In this document: in pieces, positions 1-8,991 of the stretch
Layout: every line of letters starts with the position of its first letter
Position numbering within the stretch: position 1 is the first letter of the stretch
Assembly: GCF_022479115.1 (NCBI RefSeq)
Contig: NZ_CP092497.1
Span: 8,060,001 to 8,124,000, forward strand
Source: Amycolatopsis sp. EV170708-02-1
GTDB lineage: Bacteria; Actinomycetota; Actinomycetes; Mycobacteriales; Pseudonocardiaceae
Direction of reading: 5' to 3'
Length of the DNA stretch: 64,000 bases
Made by a program: the position numbers and the translations under genes
Notes under the pieces: generated by a model
The model's database searches: none
Told to the model about the DNA's origin: nothing
The model's input: the letters and a program-made list of their open reading frames with translations, nothing else

Positions 1-581
1 GGCTCACCGGCAAACACGTGTTCTTCAACCAGCAGTGGGTGCCGTACGAAGAGCGCCAGAACTGGCTGCTCGACGCGAACTGCGGTGTCACCACGCATTA
101 CGAACACGTCGAGACGACGTTCGCGTTCCGCACGCGGGTGCTGGACTACCTGTGGGCCGGGCTGCCGATCGTCACCACCGACGGCGACTCGTTCGCCGAC
201 CTGGTCCGTGAGGAACGGCTCGGCGTCGTCGTCCCCGCCGAAGACGTGGACGCGCTGGCCGACGCGCTGGAAAAAGCGTTGTACGACGAGGAGTTCGCCG
301 CGGGCTGCGTCGAGCGGATGGCCGCCGTCGCCCAGCGCTACGCCTGGCCTGAAGCGCTGAAGCCGCTGGTGGAGTTCTGCCGGAACCCGCGACCCGCCGC
401 CGACCGGCTGCCCGGCTCGGAAGACCTCGTGGTCACCGCGCCGGTGCGGGGCAAGGAAATGCTGCGCCGCGACGTCGACCTGATCCGCGAGTATCTCGCC
501 GACGGCGGGCCGAAGGAGCTCGCGCGGCGCGTCGGCGGCCGCGTGGTCAAGGTCGCCAAGCAGAGGCTCGGCCGTGGCTGA
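1..581 (+). CDS. Glycosyltransferase family 4, C-terminal part (5' end cut by window edge)
   Basis: The reading frame is open from the left edge (first full codon at base 3), so the apparent start at 18 is probably internal. The visible residues form the second Rossmann half of a GT-B enzyme: a VLDYLWAGLPIV motif, then FADLV, then the LGVVVPAEDVDALADAL stretch typical of the nucleotide-sugar-binding end of GT4 enzymes. It would transfer a sugar from an activated donor onto an envelope glycan or lipid acceptor. The last bases overlap the GTG of the next glycosyltransferase by 8 nt, so the two are co-translated. Acceptor and sugar cannot be read from this fragment. Confidence 0.8.
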   Translation, partial: LTGKHVFFNQQWVPYEERQNWLLDANCGVTTHYEHVETTFAFRTRVLDYLWAGLPIVTTDGDSFADLVREERLGVVVPAEDVDALADALEKALYDEEFAAGCVERMAAVAQRYAWPEALKPLVEFCRNPRPAADRLPGSEDLVVTAPVRGKEMLRRDVDLIREYLADGGPKELARRVGGRVVKVAKQRLGRG

Positions 582-1662
582 CCGCCCCTTGCGCGTCCTG
601 CTCGACGGGACCCCGCTTCTCGGTGCCAGGACGGGTATCGGCCGGTACACCGTCGCCCTGTCCGAAGAGCTCGCCTCGATGTCCGAAGTGGACACTCGCG
701 CGGTCGCGTTCACGTTGCGCGGCTGGCGGCGCCTGCGGCACGTGCTCCCGCACGGCGTCCGGGCCCGCGGCATGCCCGTGGCGGCGCGGCTGCTGCGGAA
801 GGCGTGGCTGCGTTCGCAGCTGCCGCCGGTGGAACTGTTCGCCGGGCCGACGGACGTCGTGCACGGCACCAACTTCGTGCTGCCCGGCCGGTTCCGCGCG
901 GCGGGCGTGGTGACCATCCACGATCTGGCCTTTTTGGACGCTCCCGAGGAGCTCGCGCCGAGCGATCACGAACTGCCGCGGCTGGTCCGGCGCGGGGCCC
1001 GGCTCGCCGACGCGATCTGCACGCCCACCAACGCCGTCGCCGATCAGGTCGCCGAACGGCTCGACGTGGACCGCGGCAAGATCATCGTCACCCCGCTCGG
1101 CGTGAACCCGGCGTGGTTCACCGCGCGTCCGCCGGATCCGGAACGCCGCAAGGAACTCGGCCTCCCGGACAGGTACCTGCTCTTCGCGGGCGCCCCCGGG
1201 CCGCGGAAGGGACTGCACTGGCTCCAGCAGGCCCACGAGGCCGCGCCGGATCTGCCGGATCTGGTGTTCGTCGGCCCCGGTTCGTTCTCGGTGGGCTCGC
1301 GTTCGCGGCACGTCGGCTACCTGTCGGACGTGAACCTCCGGCGTGTCGTCGCCGGGGCCAGCGCGCTGGTGCTGCCGTCGCGCGACGAGGGCTTCGGTCT
1401 CCCGGTGCTGGAAGCGCTGGCATCGGACGTTCCCGTGGTGTGCACGGACATCCCGGCGCTGCGCGAGGTCGCGGGGAACTGCGCGAGCCTGGTCCCCTAC
1501 GAGGACGTCGACGGGCTCGTGGAGGCGCTGCGGATCGCCGTCAGCGACCCGCACGCCGTCGCCACCTCGGCCGCGCGCCGCGCCCACGTCGCGAACTTCA
1601 CCTGGCGCGCGTGCGCCGAACTCACCGTCGCCGCGTACCGCCAGGCGAGCACTAAGCACTGA
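574..1662 (+). CDS. Glycosyltransferase family 4 (mannosyltransferase-like)
   Basis: A 362-residue GT-B glycosyltransferase. It starts with LRVLLDGTPLLGARTGIGRY, as in GT4 mannosyl- and rhamnosyltransferases, has VVHGTNFVLPG and VVTIHDLAF in the N-terminal domain, and ends with the donor-site pattern PSRDEGFGLPVLEALA (about residue 265), whose E-x7-E type spacing is usual for the family. The GTG start at 574 overlaps the previous gene. With rmlD, rmlB and the LCP ligases nearby it likely helps build a rhamnose-containing wall polysaccharide, but donor and acceptor are inferred only from context. A strong palindrome follows the stop. Confidence 0.85.
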   Translation: MADRPLRVLLDGTPLLGARTGIGRYTVALSEELASMSEVDTRAVAFTLRGWRRLRHVLPHGVRARGMPVAARLLRKAWLRSQLPPVELFAGPTDVVHGTNFVLPGRFRAAGVVTIHDLAFLDAPEELAPSDHELPRLVRRGARLADAICTPTNAVADQVAERLDVDRGKIIVTPLGVNPAWFTARPPDPERRKELGLPDRYLLFAGAPGPRKGLHWLQQAHEAAPDLPDLVFVGPGSFSVGSRSRHVGYLSDVNLRRVVAGASALVLPSRDEGFGLPVLEALASDVPVVCTDIPALREVAGNCASLVPYEDVDGLVEALRIAVSDPHAVATSAARRAHVANFTWRACAELTVAAYRQASTKH

Positions 1663-1665
1663 TCT

Positions 1666-1733
1666 CCCGCGTTTCGTCCTCTGAATGCTGTAGTTGCACA
1701 CGCAAGGACCGCATTCAGAGGACGAAACGCGGG
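1666..1733. terminator. Perfect 23-bp palindrome between convergent genes
   Basis: Arms at 1666-1688 and 1711-1733 are exact reverse complements with a 22-nt loop. It lies between the convergent GT4 and rmlD genes and would act as a terminator on both strands. There is no U-tract. The arm core GCGTTTCGTCCTCTGAATGC recurs at 23296-23357. Confidence 0.8.
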
Positions 1734-1737
1734 CGGG

Positions 1738-2628
1738 TCAGGAAGCGAAGTAGGCCTTCAGCGCGTCGGACCAGTCTCGAAGCGGTGTGAGACCCGCCTC
1801 GCGCCAGGAAGCGTTCGACAGCACCCCGTACGCCGGACGCGCCGCCGGGCGGGGGAATTCCGCCGTCGTACATGGCTTCACCCGAGCCGGATCCGCGCCG
1901 AGTTCGGTGAAGATCGCCTTCGCGAACCCGCACCACGTCGTCGACCCGCCACCGGTGCAATGCAGCACCCGCTGCGAAGGCCCATCACCCGCGGCGACCC
2001 GGCCTGCCAGCTCCAGCAGCCCGGCGGCGAGGTCGCGCGACCAGGTCGGCGAACCGGTCTGGTCGTCCACTACGGACAGTTCCTCGCGTTCCTTTTCCAG
2101 GCGCGCCATGGTCTTCACGAAGTTCGACCCGGTCTTGCCGTACACCCAGGAGGTCCGCACGATCCAGGACCGGGCTCCGGAGCCGAGCAGCGCGTCCTCG
2201 CCGGCCGCCTTCGTCCGGCCGTAGGCGTTGAGCGGGCCCAGCAGGTCGCCGGGCTCGTACGGCGAAGTCGCGTCACCGGCGAACACGTAGTCCGTGGACA
2301 CGTGGATGAGCGGCACCCCGCGCGACGAGCAAGCCGCGGCCAGCACCCGGGGACCGTCCGCGTTCACCGCGAACGCCCGCTCCTCATCGGTTTCCGCCGC
2401 GTCCACCGCGGTGTAGGCCGCCGCGTTGATCACCACGGGCGACGTCCCCGCAGCCCGTGCCCGGTCCGCCAGCTCGGTGACGGCGGCGACGACCTGGCCG
2501 GTGTCGCGCACGTTCAGCTCCGACGAAGACGGTGCCGCGGCATCCGGGGCCAGCGCCGCGAGATCCCGCCCCAGCTGACCGGATCCGCCCGGTACGAGAA
2601 TGCTCAGCACCTGTTCACGCCCCCGCAC
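1738..2628 (-). CDS. rmlD: dTDP-4-dehydrorhamnose reductase (RmlD)
   Basis: Catalyses the last NADPH-dependent step of dTDP-L-rhamnose synthesis, giving the rhamnosyl donor for cell-wall glycans. Evidence: N-terminal Rossmann motif GGSGQLGRDL, the VINAAAYTAVDAAE stretch conserved in RmlD, STDYVFAG, and the catalytic YGRTK (Tyr-x3-Lys). Length, about 296 residues, is normal. Two GTG starts are possible: 2628, overlapping rmlB by 14 nt, or 2610, giving MLSILVPGG, which looks closer to the family's usual start. It lies directly downstream of rmlB on the same strand, so the two form an operon. Confidence 0.93.
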   Translation of the reverse strand: MRGREQVLSILVPGGSGQLGRDLAALAPDAAAPSSSELNVRDTGQVVAAVTELADRARAAGTSPVVINAAAYTAVDAAETDEERAFAVNADGPRVLAAACSSRGVPLIHVSTDYVFAGDATSPYEPGDLLGPLNAYGRTKAAGEDALLGSGARSWIVRTSWVYGKTGSNFVKTMARLEKEREELSVVDDQTGSPTWSRDLAAGLLELAGRVAAGDGPSQRVLHCTGGGSTTWCGFAKAIFTELGADPARVKPCTTAEFPRPAARPAYGVLSNASWREAGLTPLRDWSDALKAYFAS

Positions 2629-3598
2629 GGTTCTTCAGCGGCTCCCACCACGATCGGTTTCCGCTGTACCAGGCGACCGTGTCGGCCAGACCGTCCTCAA
2701 AGGACTGACGCGGGGCGTAGCCGAGCTCCGTGGAGATCTTGGTGATGTCGACCGAGTACCGGCGGTCGTGCCCCTTGCGGTCCTCGACCGGCTCGACGCT
2801 CTCCCAGTCCGCCCCGAGGGCAGTCAGCAGCCGCTCGGTCAGCTCGCGGTTGGTCAATTCCGTGCCGCCGCCGATGTTGTAGACCTCGCCCGGCCTGCCG
2901 CCGTCGGCGACGAGCTGGATGCCGCGGCAGTGATCGTCCACGTGCAGCCAGTCACGCACGTTGAGCCCGTCGCCGTAGAGCGGGACCTTCTTGCCGTCGA
3001 GCAGATTGGTCACGAAGAGCGGGATGACCTTCTCCGGGAATTGGTACGGACCGTAGTTGTTCGAGCACCTCGTGACACAGACGGGCAGCCCGTGCGTGCG
3101 GAAGAACGAACGGGCCAACAGATCCGAGGACGCCTTCGACGCCGAGTACGGCGAATTCGGCTCCAGAGCGTGGTCTTCGGCCCAGGAACCCTCGTCGATC
3201 GAGCCGTAGACCTCGTCCGTGGACACGTGGACGAACTTCCCGACCTCGGCCTCGAGCGCGGCCTGCAACAGGGTCTGCGTACCGAGCACGTTGGTCAGCA
3301 CGAAGTCGGCGGCGCCGGCGATCGAACGGTCCACATGGGACTCGGCGGCGAAGTGCACGACCAGGTCGACGCCCCGCATGAGCTCGCTGACCAGGGCGGC
3401 GTCACAGATGTCGCCCTTTTCGAACCGGTACCGCGGATTCTTGCGCACCGGCTCCAGGTTCGCCTCGTTGCCCGCGTAGGTCAGCTTGTCGAGCACGATC
3501 AGCTCGGCGTCGGCCAAGCTCGGGTACGCGCCCGTCAGCACCTGCCGGACGTAATGCGAACCGATGAATCCGGCACCACCGGTGACCAGCACTCGCAT
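2615..3598 (-). CDS. rmlB: dTDP-glucose 4,6-dehydratase (RmlB)
   Basis: Converts dTDP-glucose to dTDP-4-keto-6-deoxyglucose using bound NAD+. Seen: GGAGFIGSHYVR at the N-terminus, HFAAESHVDRSI, STDEVYGS, the catalytic YSASKASSD (Tyr-x3-Lys), and NNYGPYQFPEK, all diagnostic of RmlB. It is 327 residues, normal for the family. The ATG at 3598 faces the divergent LCP gene. It is upstream of and overlapping rmlD. Only these two of the four rml genes are here; rmlA and rmlC must lie elsewhere. Confidence 0.95.
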   Translation of the reverse strand: MRVLVTGGAGFIGSHYVRQVLTGAYPSLADAELIVLDKLTYAGNEANLEPVRKNPRYRFEKGDICDAALVSELMRGVDLVVHFAAESHVDRSIAGAADFVLTNVLGTQTLLQAALEAEVGKFVHVSTDEVYGSIDEGSWAEDHALEPNSPYSASKASSDLLARSFFRTHGLPVCVTRCSNNYGPYQFPEKVIPLFVTNLLDGKKVPLYGDGLNVRDWLHVDDHCRGIQLVADGGRPGEVYNIGGGTELTNRELTERLLTALGADWESVEPVEDRKGHDRRYSVDITKISTELGYAPRQSFEDGLADTVAWYSGNRSWWEPLKNRAGA

Positions 3599-3749
3599 CC
3601 CGCGATCCTCCCTCTACGACTTCACCGACCGGCCGAGTGTGTCACGACCGGGGCAACCTTTCACCAGCCTACGGACGTCTAACACGAGGATCAGTAGAGT
3701 TACCGGGGTGGCACGCGTGTGCCCTGGGGAGATTCGTGGAGGACCGCAC

Positions 3750-5282
3750 GTGACCGAGTGGCCCGGGCCACCCATTCCGGCGCGCCGTGGCGGCGGCGTC
3801 GTGGTGTTCGCCCGCCGCGGTGTGAAGGTCGTGTTCAGCCTGGTCTCGATCACGATCCTGGCGCTGACCTGGTGGGGCTGGCAGTTCATCGGTGACCCGT
3901 CGCAGGGCTTCGCGACCACGAACATCTTCGAGGACAACGGCCACCCGCCGGCGAAACCGCTGGACGGCGCGATCGACATCCTGCTCGTCGGCCAGGACAG
4001 CCGCACCGACGCGCAGGGCAACCCGCTGCCGCGCGAGGTCCTCGACATGCTGCACGCCGGCGTTTCGGACGGCGAGCGCCAGACCGACACGATGATCCTG
4101 GTGCACATCCCCCAGAACGGTAAGAAGGCGGTCGCGATCTCCTTCCCCCGTGACTCGTGGGTCGAGATCACCGGCGGTTTCGGCAAGCACAAGCTCAACA
4201 GCGCGTACGTGTACGCCTACAACGACACTTCGAAGACGCTGCAGCAGCAGGGCAACTCCGACCTCAAGGACGTCGACGCCAAGGCCAAGGACGCCGGCCG
4301 CAAGAACCTGATCGCGACGCTGGAGAAGTTCATCGGCAAGCCGAAGATGATCGACCGGTACGCCGAGGTGAACCTGTCGAGCTTCTACGAGATCACCAAG
4401 GCGATCGGCGGCGTCGAGGTCTGCCTCAACAACGCGGTGAAGGAGAAGAAGTCCGGCGTGGACCTGCCCGCGGGCAAGTCCACCGTCGAGGGCGTGCAGG
4501 CGCTCGCGTTCGTCCGTCAGCGCTACGACCTGCAGAACGGCGACCTCGACCGGATCGCGCGGCAGCAGGCCTTCCTGTCGGGGCTGGCGAACAAGGTGCT
4601 CTCCTCCGACGTCCTGATGAACCCGGCGAAGATCTCCGACCTGATCGACGCGGTGAAGAAGTCGGTCGTCCTGTCGGCGGGCTGGGATCTGCCCGAGTTC
4701 GCCGCCCAGATGCGCGGGCTGACCAGCGGAAACGTCGAGTTCCACACCATTCCGACCCAAGGCGACGCGACCATCGGCGGCGCCGCCGTGCTCCGGGTAG
4801 ACCCGGCGCAGGTGCAGGCCGAGGTCACCCGTCTGACCGCCGACGGTGAGAAGCCACCGGCCGAGACTCCGGCCACCTTGCCGGGCGCCGAGGCGGTGAC
4901 CGTCGAACTCTTCGACGGATCCGGCTCGCCCACGGTGGCCACCGAGACCCGGAACCTGTTGCAGGGCAAGGGTTTCAAACTCGCGGCGGACACCAAGCTC
5001 AGCACCCGTAACTCGACGGTCGTCCGGTACGCGCCGGGCGACGACGACGCGCTGGCCCTGATCAAGCAGGTCTTCGGCACCGCGGTGCAGGCCGAGGCGG
5101 ATCGTGACGTCGCCCCCGGCAAGGTGCGGGTGCTGCTCGGCAAGGACTTCAAGGGCGCGACCGCGACCACGGCGCCGTCGAAGACTTCGACACCCTCGAA
5201 GCCCGCTCAGCCGCCCTCCAGCGCTCCGGCGGCGCCCAGCACGACGCCGATCGTCGCGGGCAATGTGCCCTGCGTCAATTAA
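3750..5282 (+). CDS. LytR-CpsA-Psr (LCP) ligase with C-terminal LytR_C domain
   Basis: A membrane-anchored phosphotransferase that joins lipid-linked glycan to peptidoglycan. In mycobacteria the homologue beside rmlD (Rv3267, Lcp1) attaches arabinogalactan. The open frame runs back to 3564, but the GTG at 3750 has a GGAGG seven bases upstream and gives 510 residues. One membrane segment (about residues 28-45) is followed by the LCP domain with DILLVGQDSRTDAQG, DTMILVHIP, SFPRDSWV, and RQRYDLQNGDLDRI, carrying the Asp and Arg residues that bind the pyrophosphate-lipid. The C-terminal part (VTVELFDGSG onward) is a LytR_C domain, followed by a Ser/Pro/Thr-rich tail. Confidence 0.9.
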   Translation: MTEWPGPPIPARRGGGVVVFARRGVKVVFSLVSITILALTWWGWQFIGDPSQGFATTNIFEDNGHPPAKPLDGAIDILLVGQDSRTDAQGNPLPREVLDMLHAGVSDGERQTDTMILVHIPQNGKKAVAISFPRDSWVEITGGFGKHKLNSAYVYAYNDTSKTLQQQGNSDLKDVDAKAKDAGRKNLIATLEKFIGKPKMIDRYAEVNLSSFYEITKAIGGVEVCLNNAVKEKKSGVDLPAGKSTVEGVQALAFVRQRYDLQNGDLDRIARQQAFLSGLANKVLSSDVLMNPAKISDLIDAVKKSVVLSAGWDLPEFAAQMRGLTSGNVEFHTIPTQGDATIGGAAVLRVDPAQVQAEVTRLTADGEKPPAETPATLPGAEAVTVELFDGSGSPTVATETRNLLQGKGFKLAADTKLSTRNSTVVRYAPGDDDALALIKQVFGTAVQAEADRDVAPGKVRVLLGKDFKGATATTAPSKTSTPSKPAQPPSSAPAAPSTTPIVAGNVPCVN

Positions 5283-5369
5283 TCCCGGGTACTCAGCGTG
5301 GCCGACCTCACGGTGGCCTAGCCTTCTCCTACGATCGGACAACGGCAGCGCCAGGGGAGGTGATCAGGG

Positions 5370-6689
5370 ATGAGCGACGAGGACAAGGGCGTCAACGAAC
5401 GTTCTGAGCAGTTGGACGACGAGGAGCCGAAGTCCGAAGAGGACACCAAATCGGACACCGAGAGTGACGAAAAGCCCCGGTTCGTTCCGACGCCGTACCC
5501 GCGGAATCGGCCGCTCCCCCAGCCGTCGGCCCCCGCTGAAGACGAAGCTGTCTCGGGCACGCTCGCCGTTCCCGAGCGCCCGCTGCGCCGTGCCGGCCGG
5601 ATCACCCGCCGGATCGCGGTCGGCCTCGTGTCGCTGCTCGCCCTCGGCACGACGGGCTACGCGTACGTCACCAAGGACCAGCTGCAGAACAACGTCCCCA
5701 CGACGAACGCCCTGAGCAAACCCGACGACCCCGCCGCCCCGCCCGCCGACGACGGCGCGAACGACATCCTCCTGGTCGGCAGCGACGCGCGCACCGACGC
5801 GCAGGGCAATCCGCTGCCGCTGCGGGTGCTCAAGGAACTGCGCACCGAAGAGAAGCCGGGCGTCAACACCGACACCATCATCATCCTGCGGATCCCGAAG
5901 AACGGCGGGAAACCGTCCGGTGTCTCGATCCCGCGTGACACCTGGACCGAGATCCCCGGCCGCGGCCCGAACAAGATCAATTCGGCTTACGGCGTCGCGA
6001 AGACCAACTACGCGAACGCGCATCGCGGCGAATCCGACCAGGCGAAACTCGAACGCGATTCCGATCAGGAAGGCCGCAAGGCACTGGTCCAGACCGTTCA
6101 GGACCTGACGAAGATCCGCATCGACCACTACGCCGAGGTCAACCTGCTCGGGTTCTATCTGCTGACCGAGGCGCTGGGCGGCGTCAGGGTCTGCCTGAAC
6201 CACTCGACCGAGGACAAGGACTCCGGCGCGAACTTCCGGCGCGGCGAACAGACCGTGTCGGGCGGCGAGGCGCTTTCGTTCGTGCGGCAGCGCAAGAACC
6301 TGCCGCGCGGCGACCTCGACCGCATCGTGCGGCAGCAGACGTTCCTGTCGTCGGCGCTGAACCAGGTGCTCTCGGCGGGGACGCTGACCAGCCCGTCGAC
6401 GATGGCGGGCCTGATGGACGTCGTGCGCCGGTCGATCGTCCTCGACGAGGGACTGGACCTGCTGGAGTTCGCGCAGCAGGCGAAGGGGATCGCGTCCGGC
6501 GACCTGATGTTCACGACCATCCCGGTGGTGAACATCAACGGCCGCAGCGCCGATGGCCAGAGCATCGTCGAGATCGACCCCGCCGCCGTGCGGTCGTTCG
6601 TCTCCGGTCTGGTGGGCCGGGGCGGTGGCGGCGGGGCGGCCGGGGCTGCTCCGCTGCTCGCCGCGTCGAGCGTTCCCTGCGTGAACTAG
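5370..6689 (+). CDS. Second LytR-CpsA-Psr (LCP) family protein
   Basis: 439 residues, starting at an ATG preceded by GGGGAGGTGA. The first 65 residues are acidic and cytoplasmic, then one membrane segment (IAVGLVSLLALGTTGYAYV), then an LCP domain with NDILLVGSDARTDAQG, NTDTIIILRIP, SIPRDTWTEIPG and SFVRQRKNLPRGDLDRI. It is clearly a tandem paralogue of the gene 88 bases upstream but lacks the LytR_C domain and instead ends soon after a Gly-rich linker, with the same VPCVN ending. Both probably ligate wall polysaccharide to peptidoglycan; division of labour is unknown. Confidence 0.88.
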   Translation: MSDEDKGVNERSEQLDDEEPKSEEDTKSDTESDEKPRFVPTPYPRNRPLPQPSAPAEDEAVSGTLAVPERPLRRAGRITRRIAVGLVSLLALGTTGYAYVTKDQLQNNVPTTNALSKPDDPAAPPADDGANDILLVGSDARTDAQGNPLPLRVLKELRTEEKPGVNTDTIIILRIPKNGGKPSGVSIPRDTWTEIPGRGPNKINSAYGVAKTNYANAHRGESDQAKLERDSDQEGRKALVQTVQDLTKIRIDHYAEVNLLGFYLLTEALGGVRVCLNHSTEDKDSGANFRRGEQTVSGGEALSFVRQRKNLPRGDLDRIVRQQTFLSSALNQVLSAGTLTSPSTMAGLMDVVRRSIVLDEGLDLLEFAQQAKGIASGDLMFTTIPVVNINGRSADGQSIVEIDPAAVRSFVSGLVGRGGGGGAAGAAPLLAASSVPCVN

Positions 6690-6699
6690 CGTTGGGGGC

Positions 6700-7407
6700 G
6701 TGAGCCTCACCGAACTGCTGCTGCGGCCCGTACTCGGGTCGCCCGCGAAACCGCTGATCACGCACTACGACGACAAGCAGGGCAGCCGGGTCGAACTGTC
6801 CGTGGCGACCACGGTGAACTGGGCAGCCAAAACGGCGAACTGGCTGGTCGACGAGTTCGACGTCGAACCGGGCGACGAGGTCGCCGTGGTGCTGCCGTCG
6901 CATTGGCAGACCGCCGGTGTGCTGCTGGGCGCGTGGTGGTGCGGCGCCAGGGTGGTGACGGAGACCGCGGGCGCCCGGGTGGCGTTCGTCGCCCCGGGCG
7001 GCGCCTCCGACGCCGCCGCGACGGCCGTCGTCTCGCTGCACCCCATGGGTCTCGGGCTGCCCGCCGGCTCCGTACCCGACGGGGCGATGGACTACCTGAC
7101 CGAAGCCCGCCTTTCGGGTGACCAGTTCAGCCCGCTGTTCCCCATTCCCGGTGACACTCCGGCGCTGGGTTCGTCCACTGTGGAGGAAATACTCGCCGAG
7201 GCGCGCTCTCGCGCTTCCGATCTCGGGCTTTCCGCCGACGACCGGATTCTGTCCACTGTGGAATGGGATGGCGCGGAGGGGATCCTCTCGGGATTCCTGA
7301 CGCCGTTGGCGGCGGGCGCGCATCTGGTCCAGGTCACCGACGCGGATCCGGCCAAACTCGCTTCCCGGCGCGAAGCGGAGCGGACTACCGCGGATCTCCC
7401 CTCCTGA
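6700..7407 (+). CDS. TIGR03089 family protein (AMP-binding-like fragment family)
   Basis: 235 residues, GTG start ten bases after the LCP gene. It resembles the N-terminal part of acyl-adenylating enzymes (NWAAKTANWLVDEF, DEVAVVLPSHWQTAGVLLGAWW) but lacks the P-loop and the downstream adenylation motifs. This is the actinobacterial family TIGR03089, whose member also follows the LCP gene in Mycobacterium (Rv3268). No enzymatic function can be claimed. It is probably co-transcribed with the LCP genes and is closed by a palindromic terminator. Confidence 0.8.
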   Translation: MSLTELLLRPVLGSPAKPLITHYDDKQGSRVELSVATTVNWAAKTANWLVDEFDVEPGDEVAVVLPSHWQTAGVLLGAWWCGARVVTETAGARVAFVAPGGASDAAATAVVSLHPMGLGLPAGSVPDGAMDYLTEARLSGDQFSPLFPIPGDTPALGSSTVEEILAEARSRASDLGLSADDRILSTVEWDGAEGILSGFLTPLAAGAHLVQVTDADPAKLASRREAERTTADLPS

Positions 7408-7410
7408 AGC

Positions 7411-7456
7411 GCGATGAGCGGGGCTTCCATCTGCCGATGAAAGCCCCGCTCATCGC
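7411..7456. terminator. 20-bp palindromic terminator
   Basis: Arms 7411-7430 and 7437-7456 pair with a single mismatch around a 6-nt loop, between the convergent TIGR03089 and DoxX genes, so it can stop transcription from both sides. Confidence 0.8.
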
Positions 7457-7462
7457 AGTGGA

Positions 7463-7888
7463 TCAGGCGTCCTGGAGCTGCTTCGCCTCACGCTTGCGTC
7501 CGAAGAGCGCGTGGTCGAGCGACAGTTTGCCGGGGTTGAAACCGAGCGCGAGCCCGGCGACCGCCAGGACCAGGACGAGTTCGTAACCGCCCTGGCCGGT
7601 GAGGCCGTTGTCGAGGTGCACCGAGAGCAGAGCGCCGACGGAGACCACGACGAAGCCGAGGCCGACCAGCGGCGTCAGGAAACCGACGATGAACAAGATG
7701 GCTCCCACGATCTCCACCGCGATCGCGAAGATCGCCGCGAGCGTCGGGAGCGGGATTCCGGTCTGCTCGAAGAACTTCGCGGTGCCGTCGATCCCGTTTT
7801 CCCACTTCTGCAGGCCGTGTGCGAGGAAGACCACACCGACACCGATCCGGCCCAGCATGAGGGCGACATCCTTGAAACGAGCGAACAT
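7463..7888 (-). CDS. DoxX family integral membrane protein
   Basis: 141 residues with four hydrophobic helices. The N-terminal LMLGRIGVGVVFLAHGLQKW and the following FFEQTGIPLP segment are the hallmark of the DoxX/DoxD family, small quinone-associated membrane proteins; in mycobacteria a DoxX protein works with SodA and a thiol transferase. It stands alone here, convergent with TIGR03089. Its specific role is not visible. Confidence 0.85.
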   Translation of the reverse strand: MFARFKDVALMLGRIGVGVVFLAHGLQKWENGIDGTAKFFEQTGIPLPTLAAIFAIAVEIVGAILFIVGFLTPLVGLGFVVVSVGALLSVHLDNGLTGQGGYELVLVLAVAGLALGFNPGKLSLDHALFGRKREAKQLQDA

Positions 7889-8056
7889 CGGGTATCAGCT
7901 TTCTGGTCGGTGAATATTCAACTTACCCGGATCACGGTAGGGCACCGGGCGCCTCCGACGGCACCTCCGGAGCGTGATCGACAGGTACCCGACAGGAACC
8001 GCACACGGTCGGCGGCATGTCTTCAAAGGAATCCCCCGTACGGCAGAATCCCCTCC

Positions 8057-8509
8057 GTGGCGGACGAACGGCTGATCGGTCTCTGGTCGGACGAGATCGT
8101 GTATCCGGGCAGCGTCGAGTCCGTCGACCTGGCGTTCCGCGGTGACGGTTCCGGATGGCTCCAGTGGTCGAGCTGGAGCACCGAATTCGCGGTGTCCCGC
8201 TTCACCTGGGCGACTCCGGGCGAACTGGTCTTGAGGTTCTATTGCAACCTCGGGGGTACGTGGTCGATCGAAGACGGTGTCACCCGTCACGAAGTCGAGT
8301 CCGAGGAAAAGGAAGAGTCCGTCGTCCGGCTCGGCTACGAAATCGCGCCCGGCGAGGACCCGTTCGGCAATCCGGTGACCCTGCTCTCCCTCGACCGCCC
8401 GTTGGACGAGCACCTCGCGGGATCGCGGTTCGCCTGGGTCGAGAATCCGGCGTCGCTCAACGACCCGTCCGCCGATGCTCCGCGGCCAGACCCGTCCAGC
8501 CGCCGCTGA
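8057..8509 (+). CDS. Hypothetical protein, actinobacterial
   Basis: The open frame extends upstream to 7511, but that part is the shadow of doxX. The GTG at 8057 gives a 150-residue soluble protein starting MADERLIGLWSDE. It is rich in aromatic residues and acidic stretches (WLQWSSWSTEF, ESEEKEESVV), in a beta-rich pattern of the kind seen in small lipocalin-like proteins, without a signal peptide. I do not recognise a named family. Its 3' end overlaps the convergent gene by 53 bp. Confidence 0.6.
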   Translation: MADERLIGLWSDEIVYPGSVESVDLAFRGDGSGWLQWSSWSTEFAVSRFTWATPGELVLRFYCNLGGTWSIEDGVTRHEVESEEKEESVVRLGYEIAPGEDPFGNPVTLLSLDRPLDEHLAGSRFAWVENPASLNDPSADAPRPDPSSRR

Positions 8510-8885
8510 CGGCCAGCACCTCGAGCACCCGCTCGGCCTGCTCGGCGAACCCGGCCAGATCGGCGTGCAGCAACGCTATCCGCTCGGCGTCGAGCGGGAC
8601 CTCGTCGTCGGCCCACAGCTCGATGACCGTGCTGACGGTCCACACGAGGAACTGGATGATCCGGATGAACTCCTCGGACGGCTCGTCGACGGCGGCGCGG
8701 TATCCCGTCTCGATCTCATCGCAGGCCGCGACCAGCTCCCGCAGCGGCTTGACGACGTCGGCCGCCGTCCCGTCCCACGCGGCCGACGGCCACGTGCGAT
8801 CCCCGAGTTCGAGCCACAACCGCCAGCCGGCGATCAGCTCGGCCTCGTCGTGCGGTGTCCACGACACCGGAGCGAACCAGAACAT
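8457..8885 (-). CDS. Hypothetical helical protein
   Basis: About 142 residues from the ATG at 8885 (MFWFAPVSW); longer starts at 8909 or 8936 are open. The sequence is mostly amphipathic helix with repeated acidic residues (HDEAELIAGW, VKPLRELVAACDEIE, LLHADLAGFAEQAERVLE) and no signal or membrane segment. No family recognised. It converges on and overlaps the preceding hypothetical by 53 bp, which is unusual for two real genes, but both keep coding character to their ends. Confidence 0.55.
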   Translation of the reverse strand: MFWFAPVSWTPHDEAELIAGWRLWLELGDRTWPSAAWDGTAADVVKPLRELVAACDEIETGYRAAVDEPSEEFIRIIQFLVWTVSTVIELWADDEVPLDAERIALLHADLAGFAEQAERVLEVLAVSGGWTGLAAEHRRTGR

Positions 8886-8991
8886 CCTTCGAGAGTGACA
8901 CCGGCGGTCCATGATCGCCGTACTTCCGTGAAGCATCTCACCGAGGGTTAAACCGATCGCCTGCGCATACGGACGCCTCTAACCTCACACC

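Noticed and set aside
574..1662. Minus-strand frame 547-1701 opposite the GT4 gene
   Set aside because: No domain signal, while the plus frame has complete GT4 motifs and overlaps its neighbour properly.
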